Source: Anisakis pegreffii
Taxonomy: Eukaryota; Nematoda; Chromadorea; Rhabditida; Anisakidae
Assembly: GCA_035041965.1 (NCBI GenBank)
Contig: JAPYMA010000340.1
Span: 186,001 to 250,000, forward strand
Length of the DNA: 64,000 nucleotides
Direction: 5' to 3'
Part shown: piece after piece, positions 25,601 to 40,600 of the stretch
How the letters are laid out: each line of letters begins with the position of its first letter
Numbering within the stretch: position 1 is the first letter of the stretch
Notes under the pieces: model-generated
Seen by the model: the letters and a program-made list of their open reading frames with translations, nothing else
What the model was told of the DNA's origin: nothing
The model's database searches: none
Translations under genes and position numbers: made by a program

Positions 25601-28600
25601 TCAAGTTAGCAAATTTTCCGGAACCCATGTATAGATCATCGTATTGTATCACCTTCAATTAACAAATCACTGAAATGGGAATTCATCGTCGGATAGCAAG
25701 CAGATAATATTTATAAAATGAAGTTGACAAATCAAATATGTTTCAACATATGATCATTCGTGATAAAAATGATTTGATTGCAGTTTTCCAGCCAATCCAT
25801 TATCAACTGGAGTGAAGCCTTCTTGACACGTTATAGTGAAGCCTTCGTTCGCATTTTCACCTTATTATTTCAGTCAGTCAAAATGGATTAAGATCTGTGC
25901 CTCACTCGCTTTCTCTGATATTCACAAACTCGACAACAACAATTACACAGTCATATTTTTGACTCAGAATTAACCTAATTTACCTGAGTTTACCTGAAAC
26001 ATACTAAAACAGACCCACGTGATGAATCTAATCCATCTGGAAGATAGGCATTTAGAACAGAAGTTTCCACAAGACTGTACTGACTCCTGCAAAGCTTCCT
26101 GCCCCGCAATGCGGGTCTTATTCGATGGCTAGATCTCTGTGCATTCGTGAATCACTGAACTCGATACAATGAAATGAAATAACAAACTGTTTGGTGCGCC
26201 ACTGGCGATGGTCAGCGCCGAATAAGCGGCGCCGAGCAATTGGCCATCATCGTCCTCAACCTCACAACGATAAATACCAAAATCATTCGATGAATCCGTT
26301 CGACTAATCGTGAATGAATCTTCACGAGACAGATCTCGTACGACGCTACCACCTCGTAGCAATGACCATTCAAAGTTAACACCGTTGTTATCACCGCCTG
26401 AAGTCGTGATTTCCTTTTGCGCTGCTTAATTTCGCTCCTACACTCTCGCTCATATCGTCTCTTTCGACAGAGTCTCAGCTCATGTTTCAGGAAGATTTTC
26501 AACAATCAGACAGCGAGCGCATCGTTAACAAACGCAGCAAATCCGATCAGTTAGTAATTCCGCAGATTGGCAAGCATATCAGCTGGTGATCATTGCTAAT
26601 CATTCTGGTCAATAAATGTGGGATCGCTTCGGCACTACACAACCATGTCAGACGCGCAAAATGATCATCTAGATTACAATAGTTACAATAGCCAGTGTAG
26701 TATTCCCCGTTTCTAAAGTTTCAAAACCAAATTAGGGTGCAGCTTATAGAACGGAATATATCACTAAAACAGCACGAAACACACAAAAGTGTTGTTGGTT
26801 ATAAAAATAGAATAAACTGAAGATACCCACATATAATGCGTACAAGACTTGAACTGAAGTGAGAACAACTCAACTGCAGTTTTAGCTGCGAACAACTGCG
26901 AAACACTTAAAAATAATATACACATAAGTTGATGCCACCACAAAATACACAAATGTGATTAGTGCCCACGTGAAGTGTTATAATATTGAGTGAACAATTT
27001 AGAATCAATTAGGCGATGAAATTAAACTACAATATCCCAGCAACAAATTATGATACTCATTGATCAGATTAAATTGTAGGAGCCTTAAAACTAGCCTTGA
27101 TTTGAAGCTGTAAGCAATTAGAAGTGAAGAAATGAGAATTCGATTGAAATGAAATACACACTCATATAAATGATTCGAAATGATATGAAACTTAATGGCA
27201 AATGAAAAGGCAGCATCAGTATCCACCAAAAAGCACTGAAGCACTGCAAAATAATACAATGAGATGAAGGCAACGACATAGATGCAAATGATATTTTTGA
27301 ATGTTTAGTGCATTAGTGATATTACTTGATAAATGATAGTAATTACTTCTGCGCTTTCTCGGCCACTGCTTTCCTCTCTGAAGGCATCGCTTAAGTGTCC
27401 ACAGAAAACAACCACGACTCAGAGGTTACAAACCTCAGGTAACCTCTGCTGCCCACTTATCAGTAGAATTTTTGCGACCGTGAGCAGTGAATAATCCATT
27501 AGTGATTTGTTAATCAGTGATACGAACACAATGATCACCATACACTTACACATAAGAACGAAAAAACGAATAGCAACAACACGAACATCGTTGTGTCAAT
27601 CAAAAATTCCATGTGACTTTTTGGGTTTGCACAAAATCGCCAGTTGAATGAAACAACGACGACACAGTGTTGTTGACAACAATTGTTAATTGAGAACTAA
27701 AAAGCCATAAAAAAAAGAGCACATCACCGCTCATAGCACGTGGACGAACAATCACATGTGCTGGACGACTATAGAATTTGTCGCCCGACCTAGTCTCCAT
27801 CATGACCCAGTACGGGCCACTATATGCGGGATCAACGCTTTGCAGATGCAACATATCGCCATAACCGGCTGTTTGCGGTGCTTGATGAAGTCTGTCTCTG
27901 GCTTGTAACCAGATCAGACGATACGGTTCATCAAGTTCTTCTGAAATGGCTAACTGACACTTCAAGAAACTTAAAAACACGAAAACAATCTGAAAATAAA
28001 AGAATGCACATCAAAACGAGAACTTAGGGGGCACTTACACCACACATAAAATGATTAATAATATAGTAAACTGATAACAATAACAAACACACTGATTAAT
28101 TTGTAGTGGAAATGAAAAGTGATAATAAAGAGAAAAGAAAATTTCCTACAACCCAAGAAACCAAAAGCTTTCTTGTGAAGCTGATTGAAGATATTTTTTG
28201 ATTGAAATTAAATTTTGAACTGAATCCTCTAACGAAGCTGTAAGTGGGAAACAAAATTTTCGATTGAACATTTCTCCTTCGCGCTCTCAACTCAGAATAT
28301 TGCGCTTCTTCGAATGTCGCCGAAAACTTCTAACCACAAATTTTCAGAGAACGATAAGATATTGCAGTACTGCTCCGATTGTCCGATATGATCAGTTGCA
28401 ATGATCTCGGATTATCCAATATGATCAGTTGCAATGATTTCAAAAAAACTAGCATCATTACGATAGCCTCGACCGATTTGTTAGTTGAAATAATGCTTGT
28501 GTTAGTGAACAATATGTGTTAGCAAACGTGTCTAAGAGGTTTCAGAAACTTTTTAGCATTGCTACGCTGATAAAGTACAGGAGAGGAGTGAAAGTCTTTC

Positions 28601-31600
28601 TCTCGTGCGCTTTGATTATGGATGATGAACGAGAAGATATCAAATTCTCCCTTAAAAACACTTTTCTATGAAGTGATCATTCATATGCGCAAACTGTACT
28701 AATTATTGGAGGGCATTTTCTTGCAAATAATATATTCATGGATGAGTAAGTGAAATTAGAACCGATTATTGGGGCAACAAAAATGTGAGAATTCCGACGA
28801 AAGGAAAGGAAATTTGAAGAGGACATTTAAAATTTTATGGGAATTTTTACAAGTTCAGAAGGGGAAAAGGATCATTCGCATAGGTGAAGGCTCCTACCGT
28901 GGACGGTACACTTGAGTATAACAGAATCGCCTTGGTTAACGACTCGAATCGTTGGTTCGTCAATTTCCACACGAGCCACGCCCAGTGGACCGCCATTGGT
29001 TGGGTATACGGTAACAGTCGCACTCGCGATGTGCTCATCGTTACGGTAGCCTCGACACTCATAGTCACCACTATCGGATGACTGCAATAATCAGCCGAGT
29101 TTATGAAACCGACCCATCCAAAGTAGAAAGAGAATGACATTTGAGCTCAACAGAACGTCCAAAGGTTGTTGAAACTCTTAAGATCTGAATCAAAACTAAG
29201 AAATGAAAAAAAGTCGATAGACAAGAGAGCACCTTGAAGTTGGCAAAGTAAAGTACGCCAGGCTCATTGTGATCTTCAACATCTGGCGGTAATTCGTCAC
29301 CGACCTTGACCCATTCTAAACGATCCACCAAACCATTTCCAGTTGCCGCACAGATCAGCTCAGCTGGGCTACCAGGTTCAAGCCATTGCTTCGAACCGCC
29401 AAGCACTGCTACCGTGGCAACTCGAGACGCTTCGACGACTGCAATGAGTATAATCACGTTACAATCTTTTCTTACGACGATATGGAAGGCTTTCACCAAC
29501 CAGCGCATAGTGCTGAGGGGAAGTATTTTTTCTCGTCTAAAATGAACTTTTGCATCTGTTTCTAAGAAAACTGACTCATTCGACATCATTTATTTTCATA
29601 TTTGCAGATAATATCGTTCATCATTCCATCAGTTGATTCTTAGAAGCATTCGCAGGTCTTGAACGATTCACAGCTAGCTCTTGAAAGGTTGTGTTCTTTC
29701 AGAAAGTCCCGTTGAAGTTCACCTCATCATGTTATTTTGTGCTATATTACTGTGTATTGGCCAGCAACGTTACGAATGTTTGATAGCCTGACCAATCCAG
29801 GTAACACTACTGGATATTATTTTATCATCTGATTACTCTATACCTATTGATCAGAGGGAATGGTGCACTTATGACTATTCGAAAAGTCTCGGTATTATAT
29901 TATAATGAATCAATGAATGGCGAGGTAGACGTAATGTGAGAATGTTGTTCAGATCGAATGAGATCATGAAATTAAGTGCTGTTTGCGAATGCTACCTTCG
30001 ACATGGATATCCTTCGTTGCAGACGCTTGACTATTGCTACCCTTGCAAGTGTATACGCCTGCATTACCAGTGCCGACGGCCGGATGTCTGATGAACATCT
30101 CGGATATGGTGACTGGCTTGAAATCATCTGGCAAATCACCACGTTCTGGTCCCGGATCACTGTAAAAGAGACATGCTCATCAAAATTGTTGGCTGTGTTA
30201 CTAACTGAAAGAAACATTAGAGGCAAAAACTAACTGCAGCCATTCAACTTCAGGTGTCGGTTCACCGAATGCTTCGCATTTTACTTCGAGTGGTTCGCCA
30301 GCAGTCAGCACAATCCTTGGACCCGGTGGAGTGGTTCTGACAGTAAGTGATGGCCCAATATTCACAGATCCATGATCTGATGCCTCGCCAAGAATGTTCA
30401 CAGCCGTACACGTGTAATCACCGTTCAAGTCGACACGTCCATTCGAAAAGTCCAGCACACCTCCACCGATATCATTCACCTCATCAGGTAGTGGTCCACC
30501 CTCAGGACCAGACCATGTGATCTCGGGTTGTGGTACGCCGCTAGCAATGCAGCGGAATTGATGACGATCTCCTGGTTTACCGTTCCATACGCGAGGCACC
30601 ACACGCGCGGTTGGTGGTTCTTCATCTGTAGATGATAGACTATGAACGATAAATTCAATATGGTCAAATCAATCAGTGACTGAAGTTGGTATTCAATTCC
30701 AAAAAACAGGCCGATCAGTTATAGTGTTGGAGGAGGCGTAGAGGGCCGCTTGAACCAGTAAACTAATTTCTATTCTATAAAAGTCACTGTAATGAAAAAG
30801 GCGCCGATTTTGTTTCATTAGTTACAAAATTTTGACAGTTTGAAGTGAGACCAGGTTGGCGGTTGTGAATATGCATAACTTGCGCTAAAATCAGAGCAGC
30901 ATTATTCAGTGCTGCTCAAATAAATGCTTTTCAACCTATCTAATAAACAATTAATGTCACGATTTCCATACTTTCGCTAACATGAAGTCGTACAGGTGCC
31001 GCATCAGCTGATCCAATCTCGTTCGTAGCCGTACAGATGTATTCGCCAGCATTCGACTCATCTGCCGATCTTATGATAATATCATCTCCCTCTTGAACAA
31101 CATCACCTCTCAACGGACCATTCGGCTCTCTATAGCCCCAGGTGACACGAGACGGCGTTTCACTGTTCGGATCACAATGGAAGCGTGCCGATTCACCAAC
31201 GCCAACTGTTTGATCAGTCGGACTTGCTTCAGGACGTGGTGGAGCACCAGCTGTAAGGAGGACAGTTTTCACAACAAGGTAAAATCAGTTCCATGCAAAA
31301 AAGGAGGTGTATCCGCTTAGGTGAAACAGGATGTATGCATTCATGGCATTAAGTGTTAAGTTTCTGCTCATCACTGAAAGGCGTTCAGTACGATATGCTG
31401 TTTCACTATTGCAGTAAATCTTAAAAATCAAACTAAAAGTTTTGCTGGACTGAAGATACTCGAGAAAGCTAATCGAGACAGTTCACAATTCACAAATGGA
31501 CCAAATACAAATGAAAACATACGCCTCGAGACGACATTCAGTCTGGCCGGTTCAGAATGCAACGATCCTTGTGGAGCATCGTATGTGCAATAATACTCTC

Positions 31601-34600
31601 CATGATGCGATTGATCCGCACGTTGAATTGTCAATACGCCGTGATCGTCTTGTACGTATGGTGGTAACGCACCATCAGGACGATCATAACTCCATCTCAA
31701 TCTAGCGTTACGTTCACCTGGTACATAGCATCTGAATCTGACTGGTTCACCTTCGTTTGCCGTTTGTTCCGGCGGATCGATTATGGGTCGTTCACTCGCT
31801 AAATCAACTTTCCTCATTATTAACATTTTATCGTCTAACAGAAAGGAACTTTTTACCGCTTTCCACCGTTCCATGAGCCGTTTCTCAATACTTCAATGAT
31901 CAAACAGTTCTTCATGATATCGGTGAACCGATTTCGAATGAGTGATGTGTTATGTTTACTGTTATCGTGTTCAACGTACTCGTATCTTTCGCTTCAACCA
32001 GTTTAGATATTGTATTATGGATGGTCATTACATGCAAACTTTCAATCGTTACATTGCCATGTTAAACATTACTGACTACGCTACTGGTTCATCGCGAATG
32101 CTGTAGAAGCAACATATTGCGATAACGTCTGACGACAACAGTCATCAAAACTCAACCGATGATAATCGGATCGGAGGCTGATTAAATGTATTGTTGATTA
32201 AACAGATATCTATCTGTTGAACATATCAACATTATTATTGTCGTTCGATACAATATCACAAATTCACGAAGGTATTGATCAAATCAACTTTCGAACACAG
32301 ATGTATGGAAGTTTAACACAGGCATACAGGAACTCTTGAATGAAAAAAAAACCCAAACAAGAAGTGATCGCAGTTTTGGCGAGAACGAGATTGAATGCTA
32401 AGTTCACCGACTTCAGTATCATGCATACTTGATTCATAACTAAAGAAGACGTTCGCAAGAAAACCGATGGAGAATAAAGAATCTGATGGATTTGAAAATT
32501 GGAGTGGATTAGAACGATATATTAACACAGAGTGCAAAAACTAGTCCAGTGAAAACAGATTAGTTTCAAAAAGAAAACAAACAAATGCATCCAAACAAAC
32601 AATCAATGAATTCACATACAGTGCTCGACAATAAGGATTGCAGGCGTGGAAATAACCACATGACCAAGTTGAGCGTTTGATATCAAACACACATAGTTAC
32701 CCTCATCTGAAGATTTCGTTTTCGGTATCGTCAATAACATTCCCTTGCGGCCTTTGGTGTCATGCTCCGAAAGTTCAGTGAGAGAAGCATCCGCATTCAG
32801 TTCCCCATCCTCTTTGTACCACACCATTGTCCATCCGTTGTGCCCTTCTTCTGGATACAAACAACGAAATTGCGTTCGCTCATTAAGCCGCACAGTTTGC
32901 ATTGGTGGAACAATTTCGAGCAACAGTGGTGCTGGAAAGAAAAAGCAAAAATGGTACTGGAAACAAAGAGGGTCTTATGTTCGCGTGCATAATCATCATG
33001 GTGAATCACAAAATCATGCTGTTGATCAGAAAGAAAATTTTGAAGTTATCAAGAAATATGGATTGAGAGCAGTGCTTCGATGACCCCGAGACAAGTCATC
33101 ATTTCGTGTTTTGAAACCGGTATTAACCACCGTTTCTTATGGAATGGTTCAAGTGTTTGTGTTGAATGAACTGAAATATGGCCACACAAACAGTACGAAA
33201 CCAGAACATCAAATTTGAACTAAATAAAAGGAGTTTCGAAAAACTGAAACACCATAACATCCTCATGTGCAAAACAGTAAAATAAATTTTGGAAGAAACT
33301 GTGCAGAAACGAAAACCTACAGATTAATGCTTCACTGTGTGCAGGTGCATAATTAAGCTTGTGGCTGGAATGATCATTATCTGGAAATAGATCAGAACAA
33401 GATGATCAGAATATCGCATCGATGAAGTCGACACTGGATGATAACAGTTTCTCTACAGGGCATTTTTTACTCCTTGGAAGCTATATAAGATAGTATGGCG
33501 TAGAGTGATTGCACTGAACTGGAAATATTTGTAAGTTGTAGAAAAAACTGAGGGTGCAAAGAGTGCAAAGAACATACGATTTTTAACGTGAATAAGTGCA
33601 GGTGGAGAGGAGATCGTGTGACCAGGATGTATGTCATCCGTTTCACAGATATATGTGCCTTCATCAGTGGATCTCGCTTGAGGGATTGTCAAAAATCCAC
33701 CGATATCTGTGGCATTCTCATTGATAACCCCATCCTGCTTACGCCATCTAAGCGTGACGTAAGGCCTATTTGGTGCACTGCACTGTATTTGAGCAGTTTC
33801 ATTTATGGTCACTGTTTGCTGAGGTGGGTCAATCACAAGCACATCAGCTGTAAATTGATTAGGCCGGAAATAATACACAAAAAAGTTGAAAGTGAAAAAA
33901 AACGACAGAGCAAACCAACAAAAATTAGGAAAAGCGACAGTTTAAGGAACATACGCTTTTTAACATGAACAAGTGCAGGTGCAGAAGAAATTGTGTGCCC
34001 AGGATGAACAACATCCGTGAAACATACATAAGTGCCTTCATCAGAAATGTTTACATCAGGAATAGTTAATACGCCATCGTTGTCAGTGGCTTTATCACTG
34101 ATATCACCACCCTCCTTACGCCATTGCAGTGTTGCATATGGTCGACCAGGTAGGCGACAATTGATTCGCACTACTGAACTGACAGTTACGGTCTGTTGAG
34201 AGGGATCGACTTGAGGTATTTGCGCTATAAGAAAATCAGCTTAAATAGGGGCAACATTCCCCACAGTTCCACGCTTGAAAATCGGTGGGATTTCGACAGA
34301 GTTTGACATTGTTAAAAAATTAAAGCAGATAGGAGAAATTTAGAGCGATGGATGCGTTGGAAATTGCAGAAGAGCAAGGAACCTACGATTCTGAACATGG
34401 ATTAGGGCAGGTGCCGAGGAGATAATATGTCCGGGATGCACGTCCTCTGTGAAACATACATAAGTGCCTTCATCAGTACTGTTAACATTCGGAATTGTCA
34501 ATATACCGTCCTTATCAATAGCCTTATCACTTAGATCCCCATCTTCCTTACGCCATTGTAAGGTCGCGTATGGTCGATCCGGTAACCAACAGTTTATTTG

Positions 34601-37600
34601 GGCGGTTTGACTAGCCACTACCGTCTGTTGCGGGGGATTAATTTCAGGTACTTGAGCTACAATATGCTCATCTTGAGTGCGCAGGTGGCTGAATGCCTAC
34701 TAATGGAATATTAAACAATCAATCGAATTGTACGCAAATTTTTGATACCGTCGAAACTTTTGACTTTTCCCTGAGAGATGGCTTGCATTTTTAGATGACT
34801 ATTTCGAAAGGAACGGATAACGGTATGAAGAGTGAAAGTGCAGTGCAAAACTCATACAATGCTCAACAAGAATGTGTGCGGGTGCTGAAGAAACTGTGTG
34901 TCCGGGATGAATATCATCCGTAAAGCAAATATAGTTGCCCTCGTCCGAAGGTTTTATGTTTGGGATCGTCAATGTACCATCCTTGTCAATAGCATCTTCA
35001 GCAATCTTTCCCTCTTCTTTACGCCAACTCAACGAAGCGTACGGTCTGTTAGGTAGCCAACAGTGTATTTCGGCTGGCTTACCAGCCATTGCAGTTTGCA
35101 ATGGAGGATCAATTACAGGCACTTCATCTATAAAATGCCCGCCTCATTGATCATGCAATATGTGCAGACATACGAATTTGAAATCAGACAGAATTTCTGA
35201 AAAAGATTAATAAAACAAAAGAAACACAACGGAAGAATAACGTGCAATAGTGTGCAAAGAACATACGATTTTGAACATGGATAAGTGCAGGTGGAGAAGA
35301 GATCGTGTGACCAGGATGTATGTCATCCGTTTCACATATATATGTGCCTTCGTCAGTGGATTTCGCCTGAGGGATTGTCAATAATCCACCGATATCTGTG
35401 ACATTCTCATTGATAACCCCATCCTGTTTACGCCATCTAAGCGTGACGTAAGGCCTATTTGGTGCACTGCACTGTATTTGAGCAGTTTCATTTATGGTCA
35501 CTGTTTGCTGAGGTGGGTCAATCACAAGCACATCAGCTGTAAATTAAATTGAAAATAACACTTCAAAAAGCTGAAAGTGAAGAAAAAAACGATAGAGCAA
35601 ATCAACGAAAATCATGAGAAGCGACAGTTTAAGGAACATACGCTTTTGAACATGAACAAGTGCAGGTGCAGAAGAAATCGTGTGCCCAGGATGAACATCA
35701 TCCGTGAAACATACATAGGTGCCTTCATCAGAAATATTCACATTCGGAATTGTCAATATACCATCCTTATCAATAGCATTATCATTCAAATCACCGCCCT
35801 GTCGACGCCATTGCAATGTTACATGTGGTCGACCCGGTAACCAGCAGTATAGTTGCGCAGTTTCATTAACAGTCAGTGTTTGTTGAGAGGGATCAATTTC
35901 AGGTACCTCGGCTATAAATCTGATAGTTAAAGTACGGCTGTGATCTTCAAGATGCTATCCCCATATGTTTGTAACATTTTGAAAGCAGGCTGTATCGGGC
36001 CGGAAGATCAAGACCGCTGGGGAAACAACAGGGCAAACAAGAGCAACAAAAAAGATCGCTCAAATGTGCAGTTAACGTACGCATTTGAACGTGAACAAGT
36101 GCAGGTGCAGAAGAAATTGTGTGTCCAGGATGAACATCATCCGTAAAACATACATAGGTGCCTTCATCAGAAATATTCACATTCGGAATTGTCAATATAC
36201 CACCCTTATCAACGGCTTTGTCACTAATACTACCATCCTCTTTACGCCATTGCAGTGTTGCATACGGTCGGCCGGGTAGAAAGCAATCTATTTGCGCAGT
36301 TTGATTTAATGCCACCGTCTGCTGATGGGGGTCAACTTGAGGTATTTCAGCTATAAAATTTAAGTGCATAAAACTACTCGAGATATCTTCTTATCTTACT
36401 TTGAATTAATTCACAGCTAATAGATTACTATGAAGTTATGAAGTCTGTTTTTGCTTTTCAGCAGTATTATGATTTATTTGCGCAATTTTATCCGCTCTCA
36501 TCATATCTACTGTCAAAAGACACTGATGATGAATGCGCGTGATATTGGTATGGTAATTTGAGGCGATAGTACGAATGTTAATCTTGCAAAAAACATACGA
36601 AATTGTACATGAATAGTGACAGATTCAGATTGAAGTGTGTAACCAGGATGAACGTCATTCGTGTAACACACGTATTTGCCTTCATCAGAAATATTCACAT
36701 GCGGAATCGTTAGCACCCCACCCTCATCAACGGCAATATCACTCATCACCCCATCCTCTTTACGCCATCTCAATGTAGCGTATGGATAACCATCCAGTGA
36801 ACAATAGACTTGTGCGGTATCATTAACAGTAACCGTTTGAACAGATGGCTCAACTTGTGGAGTCTGTACTGAAACGTAAGTAAAGCTCGAAAATTAACGA
36901 TAAAGGTGAGAAATCGAAAGGTGAAAACGGAAATAAACTGAATGCAGCGATAGAAAAGAGAAAAGGAGTGCTTTGAAGAGATGCGCAAAAAGCAACAAAA
37001 AACATACAACTTTGTACACGAATAAGTGCAGGTGCAGAACGGAAAGTGTGTCCCGGATGAATATCATCCACAGTACACGTATAGTTGCCTGCGTCTGAAA
37101 GACCTACGTTCGGAATTGTCAACAAGCCATCTGAGTCAGTCGTCTTCTCGCTGATCTCACCGCCTTCTTTTGACCATCTAAGGGTGGCATACGGTTCACC
37201 CGGTAACCAACAACGTACCTGTGCTGTCTCGTTTACATTCACTACTTGTGCAGGCGGATCAATTTGGGGTTCCTTTGCTAAAAGAATCGTGATGCATGAA
37301 GACAGTAGATGTGCATAAGTACCGAACATGTATATCTCCGAAAAACAGGTGCAATGAACATATGAAAATGAACACAACAAAATGATAGAACTAAAGAGGT
37401 CCAAAAATTTCTTCGATAGAGAATTCATTCAGGAGTGCGAAGGGTGTGAGAGATTTGGTGCATGCACGTGAAAAAGAATCACGTACGATTTTGAACATTC
37501 ACACGCGCCATAACAGAGTATACAGGATGACCAGGATGCTCATCTTCTGTCCAACATAAATAATTGCCGTCATCAGAGAGTGATGCTTCGGGGACTGTCA

Positions 37601-40600
37601 AGACACCGTTCGAATCGGTGGCTTTAGCACTCAAGTCTCCACTCTCTTTACGCCATCCAAGTGTTGCATATGGCCTTTCGGGAAGCCAACAATGCAGTTG
37701 AAAGGTTTGATTCACGGTGATTGTTTGTTGAATGGGTTCTACTTGAGGCACTATGGCTGGAAGCAGTTGATCATGTGCCACAGAATTAGTTTAAAACATA
37801 GGTCTGATGATATCATGATGAGGACGGCGCAGACAAAGCGGATAATTTGACTGATTTCATTGCTATAATATTTAGACGTTAGGAAGAAACCACTCAAAAG
37901 TGAGCGGATCAAAGTAGTAAAACTGAACTTGGACTAAAAATTGTCGTCAGTAAAGACAGCAGAACCTTGGGGAGCCAAGAGGTGGAAGATTCAAGTTGAA
38001 GGAATGAAAAAAGCAAGACCGAAAATGTGCAAGACATTGCAAGTATGCAATCAACATACGTTTGTGAACATTAATAAGCGCAGGTGAAGAACGGAAAGCG
38101 TGTCCTGGGTGAATATCATCCACAGTACACGTATAGTTGCCTGCATCTGAGAGACCTACGTTCAGAATTGTCAACAAGCCATCTGAATCAGTCGCCTTCT
38201 CGCTGATCTCACCTCCTTCTTTTGACCACCTAAGAGTGGCATACGGCTCACCCGGTAACCAACAACGTACCTGTGCTGTCCCGTTTACATTCACTGCTTG
38301 TGCAGGCGGATCAATTTGGGGTTCCTTTGCTAAAAGAATTGTGATGCATGAAGACAGTAGATGTGCATAAGTACCGAACATGTATATCTCCGAAAAACTG
38401 GTGCAATGAACATATGAAAATGAACACAACAAAATGATAGAATTAAAGAGGTCCAAAAATTTCTTCGATCGAGAATTCATTCAGGAATGCGAAGGGCGTG
38501 AGAGATTTGGTGCATGCACGTGAAAAAGAATCACGTACGATTTTGAACATTCACTCGCGCCATAACAGAGTATACAGGATGACCAGGATGCTCATCTTCT
38601 GTCCAACATAAATAATTGCCGTCATCAGAGAGTGATGCTTCGGGGACCGTCAAGACACCGTTTGAATCGGTGGCTTTAGCATTCAGGTCTCCACTCTCTT
38701 TACGCCACCCAAGTGTTGCGTATGGCCTTTCGGGAAGCCAACAATGCAGTTGAAATGTTTGATTCACGATGACTGTTTGTTGAATGGGTTCTACTTGAAG
38801 CACTATGGCTGGAAGCAGTTGATCATGTGGCACACCATTAGTTTAAAATATAGGCCTGATGAAGACGGTGCAGAGAAAGTGAGCAATTTGGCTTTGTGAA
38901 TCTGATTTCATTGGCATCACTATTTGGAGAGCAAGAAGAAACCCCTCAAAAATGAGCCGATCGAAGCGATAAAACTAAACTCTCATTAAAGATTGTCGTT
39001 GATAAGAACAGCAGAGTCTTGATCAGCGCAATGTTCAAAGTTTCAAACTTAAACAAGGAAGGAGGCAACCTAGAAGTGTGCAACAGATTACAATTGTGCG
39101 AGCAACATACATTTGTGAACACGAATAAGTGCAGGTGAAGAAGAAATTGTATATCCAGGGTGCACATCATTTGTGTAGCATATATAAGTGCCTTCATCAA
39201 AAGCGGTAATATTGGGAATCGTCAAGAAACCATCCTCATCGATGGCTTTATCACTGATTTCACCATCTTGTTTACGCCATCTCAATGTGACATATGATCG
39301 ACCTGGTAGCCAACAACGTATGTGTGCAGTTTCATTGATCGTCACAATCTGCTGCGGCGGATCAATTTGAAGCACAGCGGCTAGAACAAAAACGTCTTAG
39401 AGATGAATGATGGGTCGAACTCATGCTCACAAACATAAGATTCTACGTAGAATTAACTGGAGGTTTCGAAAAACTAAAACTTTCAACATATCGATAGTGG
39501 AAGAAAAGAGCGCAATTGTGCAAATGACATACGATCATATACAAGAATACGTGCAGGTGCGGATTGATGTGTGTGTCCAGGATGTATATCGTTCGTATAG
39601 CATATATAATTGCCTTCATCAGAGGTGTTCACATTCGGGATGGTCAGTACACCATCCTCGTCAATAGCATTACCATTTATATAACTTCCGTCTTCCTTAC
39701 GCCATCTCAGTGTTATGTGAGGTTGGCCCGGTAACCGACAATAGATTTGAGCTGTCTCATTAACCGTTACCGTCTGTTGAGGAGGATTAATTTGAGGTAT
39801 ATTCGCTAAAAAATCAGATTGGAAGGACCAGGATCAAACGATAATCGAATGACTGCAAACATTAGTCAACTCAAAATATGGAACTAGCTTAAACTACTTG
39901 ACAGCAAAAAATTCTGCATAGAATTTACTGGAGGTTTCAAGATGTTGAGAACAACATATCGATAACGGAGGAAAAGAGCGCAATTATGCAAAAAACATAC
40001 GAAATTGTACATGAATAAGAGCAGCTTCAGACTGATGTGTATGACCGGGATGAATATCATTTGTATAACATATATAACTGCCCTTATCAGAAATATTCAC
40101 ATTCGGAATCATCAATATGCCGTCCTCATCAATCGCATTCTCATTCAATACACCACCTTCCTTACGCCATCTCAGTGTATTCAGAGGACGACCAGGAATC
40201 CAACAACGTATCTCAACACTCTGACCAGTGGTCACTGTTTGCACTTTGGGCTCAACTTGGGGTTCTTTCGCTACAAAATGAAAGTTTGCATACAATTGAA
40301 TGATAATATCGCTCACAGTGGGTATGGAAAATAGAGCAAGCCTGATTTCTCTCACTGTAGTCTATTTATGTTTCTGGTCTAATATAGTATTTGAGAGTCA
40401 TTCTTGAAGCTAAATGTTATAACAATTTTCTTTATAAGAACTATCCTGCGCCGCGTACTCAATGTATATGATCTCATTCAATATAGAGAATCTTCAAGAT
40501 TATGAAATTTAAAGGATTGTGAAGTTCAGAATTGTTTTCACATGCCAAACAAATAGTGTGCTTGAGGGAACGGGTGCGATTGTGCAATTAACCAACGGTT

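Larger units (their letters stand above)
28000..33577 (-). other. Introns from Ig41 to Ig47
   Basis: Introns of more than 300 nt (27941-28897, 29439-29995, 30626-30971, 31251-31522 slightly shorter, 31799-32619, 32932-33577) show no additional exon, repeat or opposite-strand gene I can support. Confidence 0.55.
33578..35911. repeat. Second tandem duplication: Ig40/Ig39 and Ig36/Ig35
   Basis: Ig40 and Ig36 are almost identical, and the introns joining them to Ig39 and Ig35 match (for example gcgacagtttaaggaacata in both). Offset about 1.69 kb. Two non-matching Ig exons (37, 38) lie between. Confidence 0.82.
37030..39025. repeat. Tandem duplication of a two-Ig unit, 1052-nt offset
   Basis: Segment of about 37030-37970 (Ig32, Ig31 and introns) is repeated at about 38082-39025 (Ig30, Ig29). 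The intron between the paired exons is almost identical in both copies; the outer introns are similar but more diverged. Confidence 0.88.

Noticed and set aside
27348..27490. GC-richer patch considered as a missing Ig47 first-half exon
   Set aside because: Stops in the needed frames, mismatched phase, and no B-strand Cys motif.
37085..37318. Plus-strand ORFs over HPGH exons (also 38137-38370, 36085-36279, 35577-35840)
   Set aside because: They recur at the same place in each copy because they are antisense shadows of duplicated Ig exons.
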